Source: Copromyces sp. CBS 386.78
Lineage: Eukaryota > Ascomycota > Sordariomycetes > Sordariales > Sordariaceae
NCBI GenBank assembly: GCA_030685235.1
Contig: MU839096.1
Coordinates: 434,001 to 498,000, forward strand
Direction of reading: 5' to 3'
DNA length: 64,000 nucleotides
The translations under genes and the position numbers were made by a program. The notes beneath the pieces were generated by a model. That model made no database searches. It was given only the letters and a program-made list of their open reading frames with translations, and was not told where the DNA came from. How positions within the stretch are numbered: the stretch's first letter is position 1; the number at the start of each line of letters is the position of its first letter. This document shows positions 1-11,058 of this stretch, one piece after another.

Positions 1-1632
1 CTTGCGATCGAAGCCATGTTCCTCGAAGGCTGGCAGGATGAGGCTATCGAAGCTTGGAAGAAGGCTGTGGCCACCATTGGTTCCAAACCAGAAACATTCA
101 AAGGGTATTATGAGCTGGGAGTACGCATGTGCAGTCTCCACGGAGACACCGACCGCGCAATGAGAGCTGCGGATACTCTTCTCAGGTCCTCGGAATCACC
201 GAACCCTCGCATCATGATACCCATCGTCCGGGCTTTGGCAGCAAAGGAGGGAAGTGCCGAGGAGGCATGGGAGGTGTACAAGGATATGCGATCGCTTCTT
301 GGAGACACCATGCAGATCGAGGATTACGATGAAGTTATCGCAGCCTTCTTGGTGGTAAATCACGTCGAGCATGCCCTGCAGGCCTTTGTCGACATGATGT
401 TCTCGGGCCCCATGGATATTCGTGGCAAGACAAGACTGCCGACTATCGTTGGCAACCACTTCTTCCTCGGCAAGTGGTTGAAGAGGTTAATAGGAGCAGG
501 AGATCTCGACGGCGCGTATAAGGTGGTTACGTTCCTACAACGTAAGGGAGTCGCTGCCTCGCCCATCCAGCTCAACGGCCTGATCGGCGCTTGGCTCAGG
601 ACAGAAACTGCCGATAACGTGAAGAAGGCTGACCAGTTGGCTTGGGCCATGATCAAAGCCCGTCTGGACTTTGTTGACCTGCGTCGGCGAACTGCCGCAA
701 TGGATCGACCAATTCGGCTCGTACCTCGCGACGGAGAACCGACACCGGATGACTATGTTTGCACTACAAGAGCCACGGTCGAGACCTTCTCCCTTCTTGC
801 CGAAAACTACAGTGCTCGTGGCCTACACGACGACCTAGAAGAACTGTGGACAGCATTCGAGATGGCAGAACTTGGGCCCAACAGCTACATGATAAACCAG
901 ATCATCAAGTCGTATACCGAGAGCAAGGGGCCTCAGGAGGCCATCGATTTCTACGAGCAAATGACCAAGATACGGCACGTGCGTCCTGATGCGCACACCT
1001 TCATCGCTCTTTACAACACACTCTCGGTAAACCGCGTGGTAAAGCGAGACAGCAAACTGTCAGCAGACGACGCCGTCATCGGCCGGCAGTTCTTCCAGGA
1101 CCTGGTCAAGATGGATTGGAAGTTCGACTCGGTCGACGAGTACACCTACCTCCCCCGTGCCGTCCTCTTCTCCATGCTCAAGGCTAAGGATCATGCCGGC
1201 ATGATTGTCGCTGCCCGAACGATGAAGGAACTGTTCAACTACTCGCCGCCCGAGCAGCTGCTCATCGAGCTGGCGGCGGGAACCGCTACGCTCCGAGTTC
1301 AGAGCAAGCGCAACATGGACCGTATCATGGAGGCCAGCAGACTCATAGAAAGCTTGATCCGGAAACACACGCAAGTTTTTGCTGACCTTGGAGGCGATCC
1401 TGCCAAGATGACGACGCAGGAGAAGGAGAACCAGCTTTGTGCCGTGTTTGAGGAGCTGGTCCTGGTCAAGGCGCATGCCGCGAACGCGGAGAGGAGTGCC
1501 GTGAACAATATCCTTGCCCAGGCCGCCGAGGAGATGGGCGTGTTCGACATTGTGTTCATGAGGGATCCGGCGGTGATTCGGAAGCACAGGAAGGTGATGA
1601 AGAATAAGGATGCTGAAGATGATGTCGACTGA
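1..1632 (+). CDS. Pentatricopeptide-repeat (PPR) protein, 5'-truncated by window edge
   Basis: The reading frame is open from base 1 (Leu-Ala-Ile-Glu-Ala before the first Met at 16) and runs to a TGA at 1630-1632, so the true start lies outside the window. About 540 residues are visible, built of repeated helical pairs typical of fungal PPR proteins, for example the segments near residues 55-130 (EEAWEVYKDM), 165-200 (DLDGAYKVVTFLQRKGV) and 280-330 (LEELWTAFEMAELGPNSYMI). Family members are organellar RNA-binding proteins; fungal ones act in mitochondria on rRNA or mRNA maturation, stability or translation. No targeting sequence can be judged because the N-terminus is missing. The C-terminal third is charged and less repetitive. 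I cannot assign it to a particular yeast factor such as Ccm1/Dmr1 or Pet309. No intron is evident in the part seen. Confidence 0.8.
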   Translation, partial: LAIEAMFLEGWQDEAIEAWKKAVATIGSKPETFKGYYELGVRMCSLHGDTDRAMRAADTLLRSSESPNPRIMIPIVRALAAKEGSAEEAWEVYKDMRSLLGDTMQIEDYDEVIAAFLVVNHVEHALQAFVDMMFSGPMDIRGKTRLPTIVGNHFFLGKWLKRLIGAGDLDGAYKVVTFLQRKGVAASPIQLNGLIGAWLRTETADNVKKADQLAWAMIKARLDFVDLRRRTAAMDRPIRLVPRDGEPTPDDYVCTTRATVETFSLLAENYSARGLHDDLEELWTAFEMAELGPNSYMINQIIKSYTESKGPQEAIDFYEQMTKIRHVRPDAHTFIALYNTLSVNRVVKRDSKLSADDAVIGRQFFQDLVKMDWKFDSVDEYTYLPRAVLFSMLKAKDHAGMIVAARTMKELFNYSPPEQLLIELAAGTATLRVQSKRNMDRIMEASRLIESLIRKHTQVFADLGGDPAKMTTQEKENQLCAVFEELVLVKAHAANAERSAVNNILAQAAEEMGVFDIVFMRDPAVIRKHRKVMKNKDAEDDVD

Positions 1633-1824
1633 GAATGGTCTCATGTACAACACGACGTAAAAATGTAACATGAAGTACAATACAATACCCCGCGAAAGCG
1701 CCCATCGCTTCTTTGGATACTCACAGTACAATCATTATATGGTATCAACTTGTCAGTGTGAATGGCATTAACCAATTCGATTGCTTTGCAAGACTGGATA
1801 AAACCGTGTATGCAACCTGTTTGT

Positions 1825-3060
1825 TTAATCATGTTCCTCCTCCGTCAAGCCAGGACACCCATCCATCTCCGCATCCTCGTACTTAGCCTTACACCAAAAG
1901 CAATAATGATGCTTCTCGCGCATGTACTGCACCAAGCGCCGCAGCCGCTCATCAGGGCTAAGAGCGTTGAACTCATCCAGCTCTGGATCCTCTTCGTCGA
2001 GATCCTCCGCCATTACGTACGTGTTCCATGGCTTATGAACGGTGGCAATATCCTTACCCAGAGCATGCTTATCGTCCGTATCCAGCTCATCGTCGACATA
2101 TGTAGGCAATCGCGTAGAGGAAAGCATACTGCTCTGCTCCAGGTCATACCGCATCCTACGCTCGCGCTCGGCCTCCTCGCGGGAGCGGACGAGGCCGCGG
2201 TAGACTACCGGGATGAACCGTAGGGGCCGGGACGAACTGGCACCAGTATTCTTCCTCCTCCTCTTCTTCTCTCGAGAATCGCTGCCATATTCGCTCTCGT
2301 CCTCCCCACTGTCAGCTCGCTCCTCAAGTTTCTGCACCTCCCCCTCACCACCCATCCTATCACCCACCTCATCACCATAATCCTCATCCATACCCTCCGC
2401 CACCTTCTGCGCCGCATAAACCTGCCTCTCCAGCCTGGCCTCCTCCCTCTCCCTCCTCACCCGTTCACGATACCCTTCCTCGTCCACCCTTGCCTTCTTG
2501 GCCATCTCGCCGGCCGCCTCCGCCGCCTCCCGCATCTTGCGCTTCCGCTCGCTCTCTAGCCCGATACCCTCGCGGCCATCTTTGATGCTGATTTTGATGG
2601 GCTCCGTCCGCGCTTCCGATTCAGCTGACTTGGCGCCAAGCGCTGTACCGGGGACGAAGCCCATTTTGGCCATCATTGCTAAGCCTTTGCTTTTTGTTGT
2701 TATGGGTGGTGATGCTGCTGTTGCAGGCGCCGGTGAAGCTGATGCTGATGGAGAGTGTGATGTTATTTTCGGTGAAGGAGCGACGAGTTTGTCAAATAGA
2801 GAAGTCGACAAGGCGGCTTCCCGACGGGCTTCCTCTTCGGCTGCTAGCTCGGCTTTGGACTTGACGCGGCCGCGGATTTCACCTTCGCGTTGGAGACGGA
2901 GGCGGCGCTGGAGGGAGGTCTCGATTGGCTTTCCACTTTTGCTTTTTCTGGAGGTTGTGAATGTGGGTTCGTCGGTGAAGGTCATTTTCATGTAGTCATC
3001 TTCGGAGTCGGAATCGGCTGCCGCGCCCTTGGCGGAGGGGTCTTTGGTTGTTGATGACAT
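1825..3060 (-). CDS. G-patch protein of the GPATCH11/CCDC75 type (DUF4187 C-terminus)
   Basis: Single exon of 411 codons plus TAA; the ATG lies at 3058-3060. Residues 18-34 carry the DDYMKMTFTDEP-like N-terminus seen in GPATCH11 proteins. A G-patch follows at about residues 120-165 (MAKMGFVPGTALG, then EPIKISIKDGREGIG), and a long charged helical region at 165-270. The C-terminal 50 residues form the DUF4187 module, with the paired cysteines of HYCFWCKAKY and a DGCPGLTEEEHD end. G-patch motifs usually bind and stimulate DEAH helicases, so a role in RNA processing is expected by family; GPATCH11 has also been linked to kinetochores as CENP-Y. A KKRRRK nuclear-localisation-like cluster sits near residue 265. 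It is convergent with the PPR gene (about 190 bp apart) and divergent from the carboxylesterase. Confidence 0.85.
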   Translation of the reverse strand: MSSTTKDPSAKGAAADSDSEDDYMKMTFTDEPTFTTSRKSKSGKPIETSLQRRLRLQREGEIRGRVKSKAELAAEEEARREAALSTSLFDKLVAPSPKITSHSPSASASPAPATAASPPITTKSKGLAMMAKMGFVPGTALGAKSAESEARTEPIKISIKDGREGIGLESERKRKMREAAEAAGEMAKKARVDEEGYRERVRREREEARLERQVYAAQKVAEGMDEDYGDEVGDRMGGEGEVQKLEERADSGEDESEYGSDSREKKRRRKNTGASSSRPLRFIPVVYRGLVRSREEAERERRMRYDLEQSSMLSSTRLPTYVDDELDTDDKHALGKDIATVHKPWNTYVMAEDLDEEDPELDEFNALSPDERLRRLVQYMREKHHYCFWCKAKYEDAEMDGCPGLTEEEHD

Positions 3061-3814
3061 TTTGGGTGGTTGGTGAAGTAAGCGTTTGGGCCTGACTGCT
3101 GTGTGGCTTTATTGTTCGAGGGTTATTGCGACTTTTCTTTGTGAGTTTTGACGAAAAGATGAGGTTCGCCAGGGATGTTGACGTCTTTGGTGAGTGTGAT
3201 GTTGGGTGCAAGTTTTGGTGGCTGCTACAAAAAATTGGTGGGGAATAGTCTAATTGTCAATACGCATTGAGCACGCTTGAACCGTCCGATCTTGAACTCT
3301 ACCTCCCACACTCCAAGTATACACAACAGCATCTCTCGAATACCATGGCATCTAATCCGCACTGGCTTTACCATTCAAGATTACGACTTGACTGAACCCG
3401 TCTGAGCTCGATGTTTAACACATACCTTGGCCGCTGTTTCTCCCAGTCCTACAATTGGCGACTCCGCACAGGCAGGCCAGACGCAGTCAACAACGCCCTT
3501 TTTCTCCTTGCTTTTCCTTTGTTTTTTTTTTCCCTATACATCTCGAGTTTTAATATTAGGTAAATGAACATGCTGATACTGGCGATTCATCCCATGATCA
3601 CCCTATAGCTTCCGAATGCTGGTGGCCGCCTTAGACACGCAGATCGCCTCGTGGTTCGCCTGTTCCGACACAGTATATGAACTTCCTGATACCCCCCCGC
3701 CCATTCCCTTTCTTACAAACACCACCATCTTCCAACATGTCATACCAAGCAGCGCGTTCCTATGACTCGTAGTTATCCAGGCAACACAACGCTAGGGCGT
3801 GATACTTGGGTAAG
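3061..3814. promoter_or_regulatory. Shared divergent intergenic region (G-patch gene / carboxylesterase)
   Basis: About 750 bp between two divergently transcribed start codons, so both promoters must lie here. Several T- and C-rich pyrimidine tracts (for example around 3505-3535) are the usual look of ascomycete core promoters. I see no coding signal and no recognisable operator. Confidence 0.4.
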
Positions 3815-5988
3815 ATGACCGGATATCAAGAGGAAAATGCCGATGAACGAGCTCCATTACTCATTACTACTGAGCCAAGCCGAAGTTACACAACACCAAG
3901 TGAGCCAACCTCCAGGGTCTCCGCGAAAGCAGCATGGCTTTGTCCTTTGAGAAGGAACCTCGTCGCGCTAGCTGTGTCGACAACATTGGTCTCATTCGTC
4001 ACTATTGGTGCTTTGCTCTCCGTCATTGTCTTTCGTCGAGAGGGAAAGGTAAGCATATTTAACCCCCCAGGTCATAAGCCACTTCACCACTTGATAATTC
4101 CAGAGTCAACTAACCACAAAACATCTTCAAAGAAGCACAATGACCACCTACCTCCACTAGTCAACCTCACCTACACCAGCTACGAAGGCATCCGTCTCTC
4201 AAATGGTGTCAACGCTTTCCTAGGGATGCGTTATGCCGCTCCTCCGCTTCAAGATCTACGCTGGCGAGCACCAATTGAGCCAGAGAAAACCGACACCGTC
4301 GAGAAGGCTAACCAGTTCGGCCCAATCTGTCTCAGAGCTGGCGTTGGCGCACCTTTCCCCGGTCAGGATGAGGATTGTCTTTATGTGAACGTGTGGGCTC
4401 CAGCGAATGCTACGGAGAAGTCGCAGCTACCGGTTTGGGTGTTTATTGGGGGAGGCGGTAAGTGAATGGGGTCAAGATGTCTGGGTCCAAGGCGGAGAGA
4501 CATGCTGCTCACTTTTTCTCAAGGTTACAATGCCCTCACCAACGCTAATTGGAACGGAAGTGAGGTGGTTGGGGAGTCCGGCCACAACATCGTCATGCTA
4601 GACTTCAACTATCGGGTTGGGATGTGGGGATTCCTCGCCAGCCAAAGGGTTAAGGATGACGGTGACTTGAATGTTGGTTTGCTCGACCAGCGGGTGCTAC
4701 TTACCTGGGTAAAGAAACATATCTCTGCGGTAGGTCATTAAGTGTTTCCTCCAGTATTCATCCCCAGAAACCTCTCGACTGACTTCATAAATTGGCAGTT
4801 CGGCGGAGACCCCGAACATGTAGTCATCCACGGTGCATCAGCCGGAGCAGGCTCAGTAGTGATGCATTTGTTGGCATATGGAGGTCGTAACGATAATCTC
4901 TTCGTGGGTGCCATGTCCGAGTCGCTATTTTTCCCAGCACAACCATATGTCAGAGAGCTTGAATACCAGTTCGACCGATTAGCACAGCAGGTTGGGTGTT
5001 CCCATGTCAACCCGCAAGAGCAACTTACTTGTTTGCGGAGGCAGGACGTCACCTCCTTGCAAGCAGCTAACCACGCCCAACATTTCCCTGGCCATGATGG
5101 GCCACTCTTACCCATCTTCTACTGGACCCCATGCGTGGACGGTGACTTCTTGCAAGACCTCCCTTACCGGCTTATGCGAAAGGGTCGTTTCCTGAATGTG
5201 CCGCTTCTTTTTGGTACTAATACAGATGGTATGTGTTTATACGTTCTCATTTCTAGATTACCATTTCACTAACCACCAAACCCCTCCCCTCAACAGAAGG
5301 ATCAGTATTCGCCTACAACTCCCTCACCCCCTCCGACTTTACCAACTTCTTCACAACCAACTACCCGCACCTCACCCCCTCCGACCTTGCCAGCATCCTC
5401 TCCCTCTACCCACAACTCCCTCCCCTTCCGAACCGCAACCCCTGGTATCCAACCACCAGCCTCGCCTACGGCGAAGCCACTTTCATTTGTCCCTCCAATA
5501 ACTTCCTCAACGCTTCTGTTTCATCATCCTTTTCCTCTTCCGACCTATCCAACCAAGAAGGAAAGGTCAAGCCAAAAGCCTTCGCCTACCGCTTCAACGT
5601 CCACGACCATACCCTCCAGGCCGCCGGCCTCGGCGTCCCCCACCTGTTTGACGCGGCCGCCATTTTTGGGCCAGATAACATTAGTGGGTTCGGGGCCGGG
5701 GAGGGAAGCAGCTACAAGACGTATAACAAGCCGGTGGTGAGCATGTTTATGGCGTACTGGGTCAGTTTTGTGAGGACCTTGGATCCGAATATGTTTGGCG
5801 AAAAGGGAAGTCCGCAGTGGGAGGGGTGGGATTCTCGGGTGGATGGGGATGGGGACAAAAGTAGGAAAAGGCTATTGGTCGAACTGGCAAATACGAGGAT
5901 GGAGGAAGTAGGGGATGAAGAGAGTGATAGATGTCGGTTTTGGGAGGCGTTGGGGGATCGGTTGGAGCAACTTCGACGGGTATCGTGA
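3815..5988 (+). CDS. Membrane-anchored type-B carboxylesterase/lipase
   Basis: Predicted exons are 3815-4457, 4524-4729, 4799-5228 and 5297-5988, giving 656 aa. The frame is open upstream only to a TTG, so the ATG at 3815 is used. A charged N-terminal tail with an ERAPLL motif precedes one membrane segment at about residues 49-73, predicting a type II signal anchor with the enzyme in the lumen or outside the cell. The rest is an alpha/beta hydrolase of the carboxylesterase/cholinesterase family: oxyanion-hole glycines (FIGGGGY), the EDCLYVNVW signature, and nucleophile elbow GASAG with Ser about 297. The acid is Glu about 427 in GTNTDEGS and the His is about 542 in GVPHLFD. Family enzymes hydrolyse ester bonds; the substrate is unknown. 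GASAG replaces the usual GESAG. An optional 57-nt in-frame intron at 4049-4105 is possible. Start and exon 1 are the least certain parts. Confidence 0.82.
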
Positions 5989-6279
5989 GGTGTTCTTGTT
6001 GATTTTTTATGTGGTGATTTTGGTTGTTTGTATGCCTGAATAAGACGACACAGGGCACTAGCCAGGCCTCAAGTGATGATCATGTTGTTTTATATTGCGA
6101 TATGCGGTTCTTTGGGTAAAGAGCAACTGAATTGAAGAAAGAAGAGCTAGTTAAAAACGTGTACAGCAAGATTAATAAGTGGGTGAGAAAAATGTGAAGA
6201 GAGGAAAACAAAAAGATCAGGAGATGGTGATGAGAAACCAGGAAAGGAAGGATAAACAACTAAAATGCAAAAAAAGTAA

Positions 6280-6284
<5 letters not shown>

Positions 6285-6310
<26 letters not shown>
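6285..6310. repeat. Homopolymer T(26) tract
   Basis: A run of 26 T directly preceded by four A on the + strand. It lies about 70 bp beyond the 3' end of the minus-strand tRNA gene. Such tracts are length-variable and also a common source of sequencing error. Confidence 0.95.
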
Positions 6311-6366
6311 ACAGGAAGGCAGATTCAACAAAAAGAAGATGATCTCTCACTATTGAGAATAGATGC

Positions 6367-6370
6367 AAAA
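6367..6370 (-). terminator. Pol III T4 terminator of tRNA-Gly
   Basis: On the minus strand a run of four T follows the tRNA 3' end by ten bases, the usual RNA polymerase III stop. Confidence 0.7.
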
Positions 6371-6380
6371 GAACACGAAA

Positions 6381-6451
6381 TGCGCCAGCCGCGAATCGAA
6401 CGCGGGGCCCATCGATGGCAACGATGGATTTTACCACTAAACCACTGGCGC
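6381..6451 (-). tRNA. tRNA-Gly (anticodon GCC)
   Basis: 71 nt, no intron. The 7-bp acceptor stem GCGCCAG/CUGGCGC is perfect with discriminator A. The D-arm carries GGUUUAGUGGUA (A box). The anticodon stem CAUCG/CGAUG closes a loop UUGCCAU with anticodon GCC reading GGC/GGU. The T stem CCGCG/CGCGG closes UUCGAUU (B box). No mismatch in any stem, so it should be functional. Confidence 0.97.
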
Positions 6452-6823
6452 TTTTTGTCGTTGTTGACATAGTAGTAAGGAAGTTGTGTTCAAGAACCAA
6501 AACGCGGGATAAGCAGAATCTTTTGTAATGCTAGACTACGATATCTTTTCCCATTTACACACCCCGTTCGTCTTGGTTCATGCTCAGTTCATCTCTATTT
6601 TCCTCCAAAGCACCGAAACAAACGCCAATGTGTCCATTGCATGTTCTCCATATTCACCATGTACTCCACGAATGTGGGTCCAGAGCGACTATCACCGTAA
6701 TGGGAAACCAAGCTCTGTGATCCCTTTCGTTCAAAACCCGACAATTGTATCGCCTTCCTAGCAGCCGGAATTATCCGTGAAATTAACGGGCCATGCGTCT
6801 CCTTGATCCACCTCCATCGAGTC
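6452..6823. other. Intergenic between tRNA-Gly and NPL4 3' end
   Basis: No coding signal seen; contains the 5' flank of the tRNA gene and the 3' untranslated region of the Npl4 gene. Confidence 0.5.
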
Positions 6824-8941
6824 CTATTCGGGAGGTGGAGGCAGTGGCGGGTGATGTTCGTTCAGCCTGACAGCAGCAAAACGCTTAGCAAGTGGTTCAT
6901 CCGTCGAGTTGTGGTTCCTTTGCAGTAATGGGTGGTGGCTGAGGTGGGATCTGTCAACCGAGGGGGGAGTAGCATCCTCAGTTCTGGGGCGCTTGGGAAG
7001 TCTCTCACCAGTGGATTCCAAGATCATGTGCAGGGTCTTCCAACCGTCTGTCGCCCGAAGTTGGAAGGCGTCGGCAAGGTCGTGTTGTGTTGCTACGCGG
7101 CAAAGGAGTGCCTCCTCATCCTACAAAAAAGAATGTATCAGTATCTTGTCTGCAACAAAGTAGGAGTGGGGTGAACTAACCTTGGATAGCACGCTCATTT
7201 GGTGGATGAAGCAGAGCAAGTGGAAGTTGCTAACATCGAATTGGTCGGACTTTTGGTTCACCTTAAGAATCTTTGCTACTGCCGAGGCTTCCTGGGCTTC
7301 TCCAACAAATTCGCGATTGGCGATAGGGAAGCCGTCGTTCGTAAACACCGGCTTCGGACTTTCAGGGAAACCGTGGGTCAAGGTGACGAACAAATACTCG
7401 ACCGGGAATGCGGGCTTCGCATTCTCCTGGACGTTCGCTCCGTACTCGTTGATCTTGCGATAGAACACTTCGGGGATGTATCGTGTCCTGCTGACCGACC
7501 CATCGTCCTCCTCCTCTTCGCGTACCAACATTTGACCGGGGTCCGTGGAAGGTTCAATGATGTCAGCCCTGACCATCTCAACCGCATCATTCGACATCTG
7601 ATACGCGGAAATTGAGATCTCGCCCTCCTCGTTGCCAGAGATGACACAGGTGACAAAGTTGGAGCCGAATCGGCCTGTATCGCTCCACTTGGTAGCCTTC
7701 GGATGCTGTGCCTGGAGCCTCGCCGCAAAACAAATCTCCTGAGCTGCGAGGAAGTAGGAATCGGTGTGTCTCTTGCAAATGGCGCTTCCGTCCCCCTTGC
7801 CAGCATCGAGGAGATCCGTCCAGATTACGCCCACGGGTTCCAAACCGCACAGCCTCGCGACCTCGTTAACATCCTTCTCGTTTTCCCAGGCATTGAGAGT
7901 AACACCATCGATCTCGTCAACCTGCGGCGGCTCATATATGGCTTCCACAACAGCCTTAACGCCAAGCGGAACAACGTCGTACTCAAGATATTTGCCGTAG
8001 AGAATACCAAGCCGTTGGCATCCGGTCATACGCCAGGGGTTGAGGAACTTGTCAATAATCTGGGGCGTCGCAAACTCGACGTGGTCCACCATTCTGAATG
8101 CCTGGGGCTGGAGAGTGATGGCGCTGGGCTGGCATTTTGTGCAGATACCTTCAGGCCATTGAGGATGACCGGATGGACAGTCTCGCTTGACTCTATAGTA
8201 GGGTTCGACAAGAGGAGGAATAAACGAAGCACCAAGCTCGGGTCTGTTTGTTGCGCCGTTGATTTTGCGAAGGTATGCGTGTACTGACATGTACTTGATC
8301 TTCTTCTCGTCGAGGTACTTGGCGTTGAATGGGTCGAGGGGCATGCAGTAATCGCACATGCCCTTGGGTCCGTGGCGGCACATCTTGTGATCGCGCCCCC
8401 TTGGGATCTTCCCGTCGCGCTTGTCTAGCCGATCATCCAAAGGCGACTGCCTCACCGTTTCCCACGGGTTCTTGATATGTTCATTCGGAGACGTCAACAC
8501 AGGCGGGTCGATGGGCAGGTCTTCTGCAGGTAAGATCGGTTTGCCGTTGAGGCGGTTTGTGGATGACAGAACGCTGGGCTTGGTGGCTTCGCCGTTGCCT
8601 GGACCGTCGGTCGCGGCATCGTTGTGCTTGTAAGTGACGAAGATAAGGTCACCATGGCTGGCCAAGGTTGCTAGTCAGTGCCTGACACACACATCGCAAT
8701 ATCAACGGATGAGACTCAAAGGGAGAGCTTACTTGAGTCCAACCTGGCCGACCTTGAACTTTGCTACCTCGCTGAGATTCTTGGCGTCGCTGCCGGTCGG
8801 ATCGTTCGAAAGTGTAACTGTTTTCGGGTCAACAGTCGGGGGAAGTTTGGGAAGTAGTTGGCGCCCAAGATCCGCAAAGGTATCATCTTTGTCGACCGTC
8901 AGACGGAACATGCCATCGGGGCCGCGTAACCTCAACAACAT
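6824..8941 (-). CDS. npl4: Npl4, ubiquitin-recognition cofactor of Cdc48
   Basis: Exons 8733-8941, 7181-8657 and 6824-7120 (minus strand) give 660 aa; introns are 75 and 60 nt. Npl4 pairs with Ufd1 to bring K48-polyubiquitylated substrates to the Cdc48/p97 unfoldase, notably in ER-associated degradation. Residues 1-75 are the ubiquitin-like (UBX-like) domain. The two NPL4 zinc knuckles use C163/H165/C171/C174 and C230/H234/C242/C245. The catalytically dead MPN domain starts near residue 260 ([18 protein letters not shown]), followed by the C-terminal tower region. The last exon contributes [20 protein letters not shown] and a proline-rich tail; fungal Npl4 lacks the animal RanBP2-type finger, and none is seen here. 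It is divergent from the ER translocon gene sec66. Confidence 0.95.
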
Positions 8942-9727
8942 GGTGGAAAAGGTGACGTCGGGGCGGGTATAGGGTCCGACGGATGGATCTGCTTTGTTGT
9001 TATTCGGCTTAAGATTCCTGGATATGGATTTAAATGTATCGTAGGTTATATGTGGAACTGTATTAATATCTGTGTTTGCGCAAAACCTTCAAGGTCACGC
9101 CAAAATCTCGGACTCGGGGTGAAGGCGTAAAACTGGTGACGGGAACTGGGTGCCGTGGTGATCGGGAAATGCAGTGTTGGTGGATTGTTTGGCCAGACGG
9201 GAACGGGGATCGAATGGCGGGGAGCTCCAACGCAACGCTGTACAGATAGCTTCAGCGTTCGTCATACGTTGTGCCTGGGCGGCGGGAGCGTGCTGGGAAG
9301 TGCTGGGCAATCGGTTTCCAGAAGAGCCAAGAACTCCCGAGAGAGAGAGAGAGAGGCCGGCCGGCAAGCCCAACACTCCACATTAGTGACGGAAGCGGGA
9401 AAGGGGATTCCGCGGCAGGCAGTTGAGGCATGGGCCCCTGCCATTCAGAATGAAGCCAGCGCGCGCCAAGGCCAGAAATTCCATTGTCAAGCTCCCCTGC
9501 CGCGCTGCAGTTGTCAAGGTGTTCTTTCCAGGCACGTTTGATAAGGGAAGATTACATTGCCGCGACCAACACACTCATTCATACTACCACAAGGAACTGA
9601 AAGGCAACACATCCACCACCAACCCTGCACGACGACAGTTTCCACGCCGTCGCCTCCTGGTTTACTCTAGAGTAGAGAATACAGCCTTCATTTCTCGTCC
9701 GTCAATTGACACAATCCATCCCGAAAC
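8942..9727. promoter_or_regulatory. Divergent promoter region npl4 / sec66
   Basis: 786 bp between the two start codons, with no coding signal. It contains a (GA)8-type run near 9339-9354 and pyrimidine-rich stretches close to the sec66 ATG. The two neighbours both serve the ER protein-handling machinery. Confidence 0.45.
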
Positions 9728-10549
9728 ATGTTCAGCCTCGACTGGCTCCCCGACTGGCGGGGGCTTGTGCTCCCCTTCGCCTACCTGACTGTCCTGACGG
9801 GCACCTTCATGACCTTTTCCACAATCTACCGCAAGAGGAAAGCCCGTATGTAACCCCCTTTCCCCGGACATTCTTGTGCTTCTCCGGCCAGGAATCTAAC
9901 CTTGTTGATTCTTCCAGAACAAAGCGCAAACCTCGCACCATGGTTCGGTCCTCACCTCCAGCGCAACGTCTACCTGTCACTCCTCCACATGGAGCCCGAG
10001 AACGGATCCGAGAAGGCACCTAAAGTTCCCGAAAGCGTGCTGCGGGCGGCTCTCCTGCGCCGCGCCGTCGAAGACATCCACCGCATTATCCAAATTCGCG
10101 CCGCCAAGGCCGCCTGCAGCTCTCTTTTGCAGCGTGGAAGCATCGGTGATGACCTGTGGCAAAGGTTCCAGCGCGCCGAGAAGGAGATGGAGGAAGAGCT
10201 TCGTGATGTTGTTATGGAGGTACGTACTTCTGTGCAGATGGTTACAGTGTGCATGGTTGTATTCCAGAAAGGCTAACGCCGAATTCTTCAGGCCAACGCA
10301 CTCGCTCCCAACTGGGGACAGAGCATCTTCCAAACCGCCAACGAGATTGCCGCCAACACGGTGCTGCGCGAGCGCCTCGACGAGATCCAGGCTCAGGTGA
10401 CACAGGAAAAGGAGTGGTGGGAGAAGCGCAGGGCCACCGTCAGGAGCGAGTTCATGAAGGAACTGGAAGGAGAGGAGACCGGTACTGGTACCCCTCTTGA
10501 CTCCAGCTCGGTCGCCTCATCGCCGTCGAAGAAGAAGGGCAAGAACTAG
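9728..10549 (+). CDS. sec66: Sec66/Sec71, subunit of the Sec62-Sec63 ER translocation complex
   Basis: Exons 9728-9845, 9918-10219 and 10292-10549 give 225 aa, close to the yeast 206; both introns are 72 nt. The short first exon encodes a single membrane segment (about residues 12-33) followed by a basic RKRKA stop-transfer cluster. The second exon carries the conserved cytosolic core (NLAPWFGPHLQRNVYLSLLH, then VPESVLRAALLRRAVEDIHRI) and the third the helical EKEWWEKRR end and a Ser/Lys tail. In yeast Sec66 joins Sec62, Sec63 and Sec72 on the Sec61 channel for post-translational import. The start is fixed by the ATG in a CGAAACATG context and by the membrane segment; there is no upstream in-frame alternative with family similarity. 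Confidence 0.92.
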
Positions 10550-11058
10550 AGGTCACGTCCTAGCGATCGGTGAATGAGAGTGACGTGAGCATCTCACAGA
10601 GGGATCCAGAGGGTGGCTGTACACTATGGATGTGAGGTACGGAAGGGCAGGGCAGCGTGGGGTTTGTTAGGCAAGCAATTGCATTCTTCCATGGCGTTTA
10701 TGGGTTGGGACCTGCAGCAAAATATTCAAGGGTACACTTTTTTGGCTTCTTCAGGTCGTTTGCGGGTCTTGGCCGTGATACAGTCCAGCCCACAGCGTCC
10801 TCGGGTTTGGGATTATTACGTAGAATTCAATACGTATGTTGATCAATACAAGGATCGAAGCGACCAGGTCTCAACTTGGATAGTTTGAATGTGGTGTATT
10901 GCACTGTTCTGCGGTCTAGGTATGTATCGATATCACCAAGCACCAGCGCCCGTTTAATAGCTAACATCCCTGGCAATCTAGACCTCCCCCAAGCGAATCA
11001 TTCGAAAACAATCTTGCCCGTCTTAATATCCCTAGCCATTGCAACAACCACTGTCAAC
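10550..11058. other. Convergent intergenic region
   Basis: 3' flanks of sec66 and of the minus-strand hypothetical gene; no coding signal recognised. Confidence 0.5.

Larger units (their letters stand above)
5989..6380. other. Intergenic, esterase 3' side to tRNA
   Basis: AT-rich 3' flank with no coding signal. It holds the 26-base T run described separately. Confidence 0.5.

Noticed and set aside
1060..1731. 223-codon antisense frame over the PPR gene
   Set aside because: No similarity; begins outside and runs opposite to a clear PPR reading frame.
6285..6451. tRNA-Gly plus downstream A-tract as a SINE-like retroposon
   Set aside because: On the tRNA strand an A(26) lies about 70 bp downstream, but all tRNA stems are perfect, a T4 terminator sits directly after it and no target-site duplication is visible.
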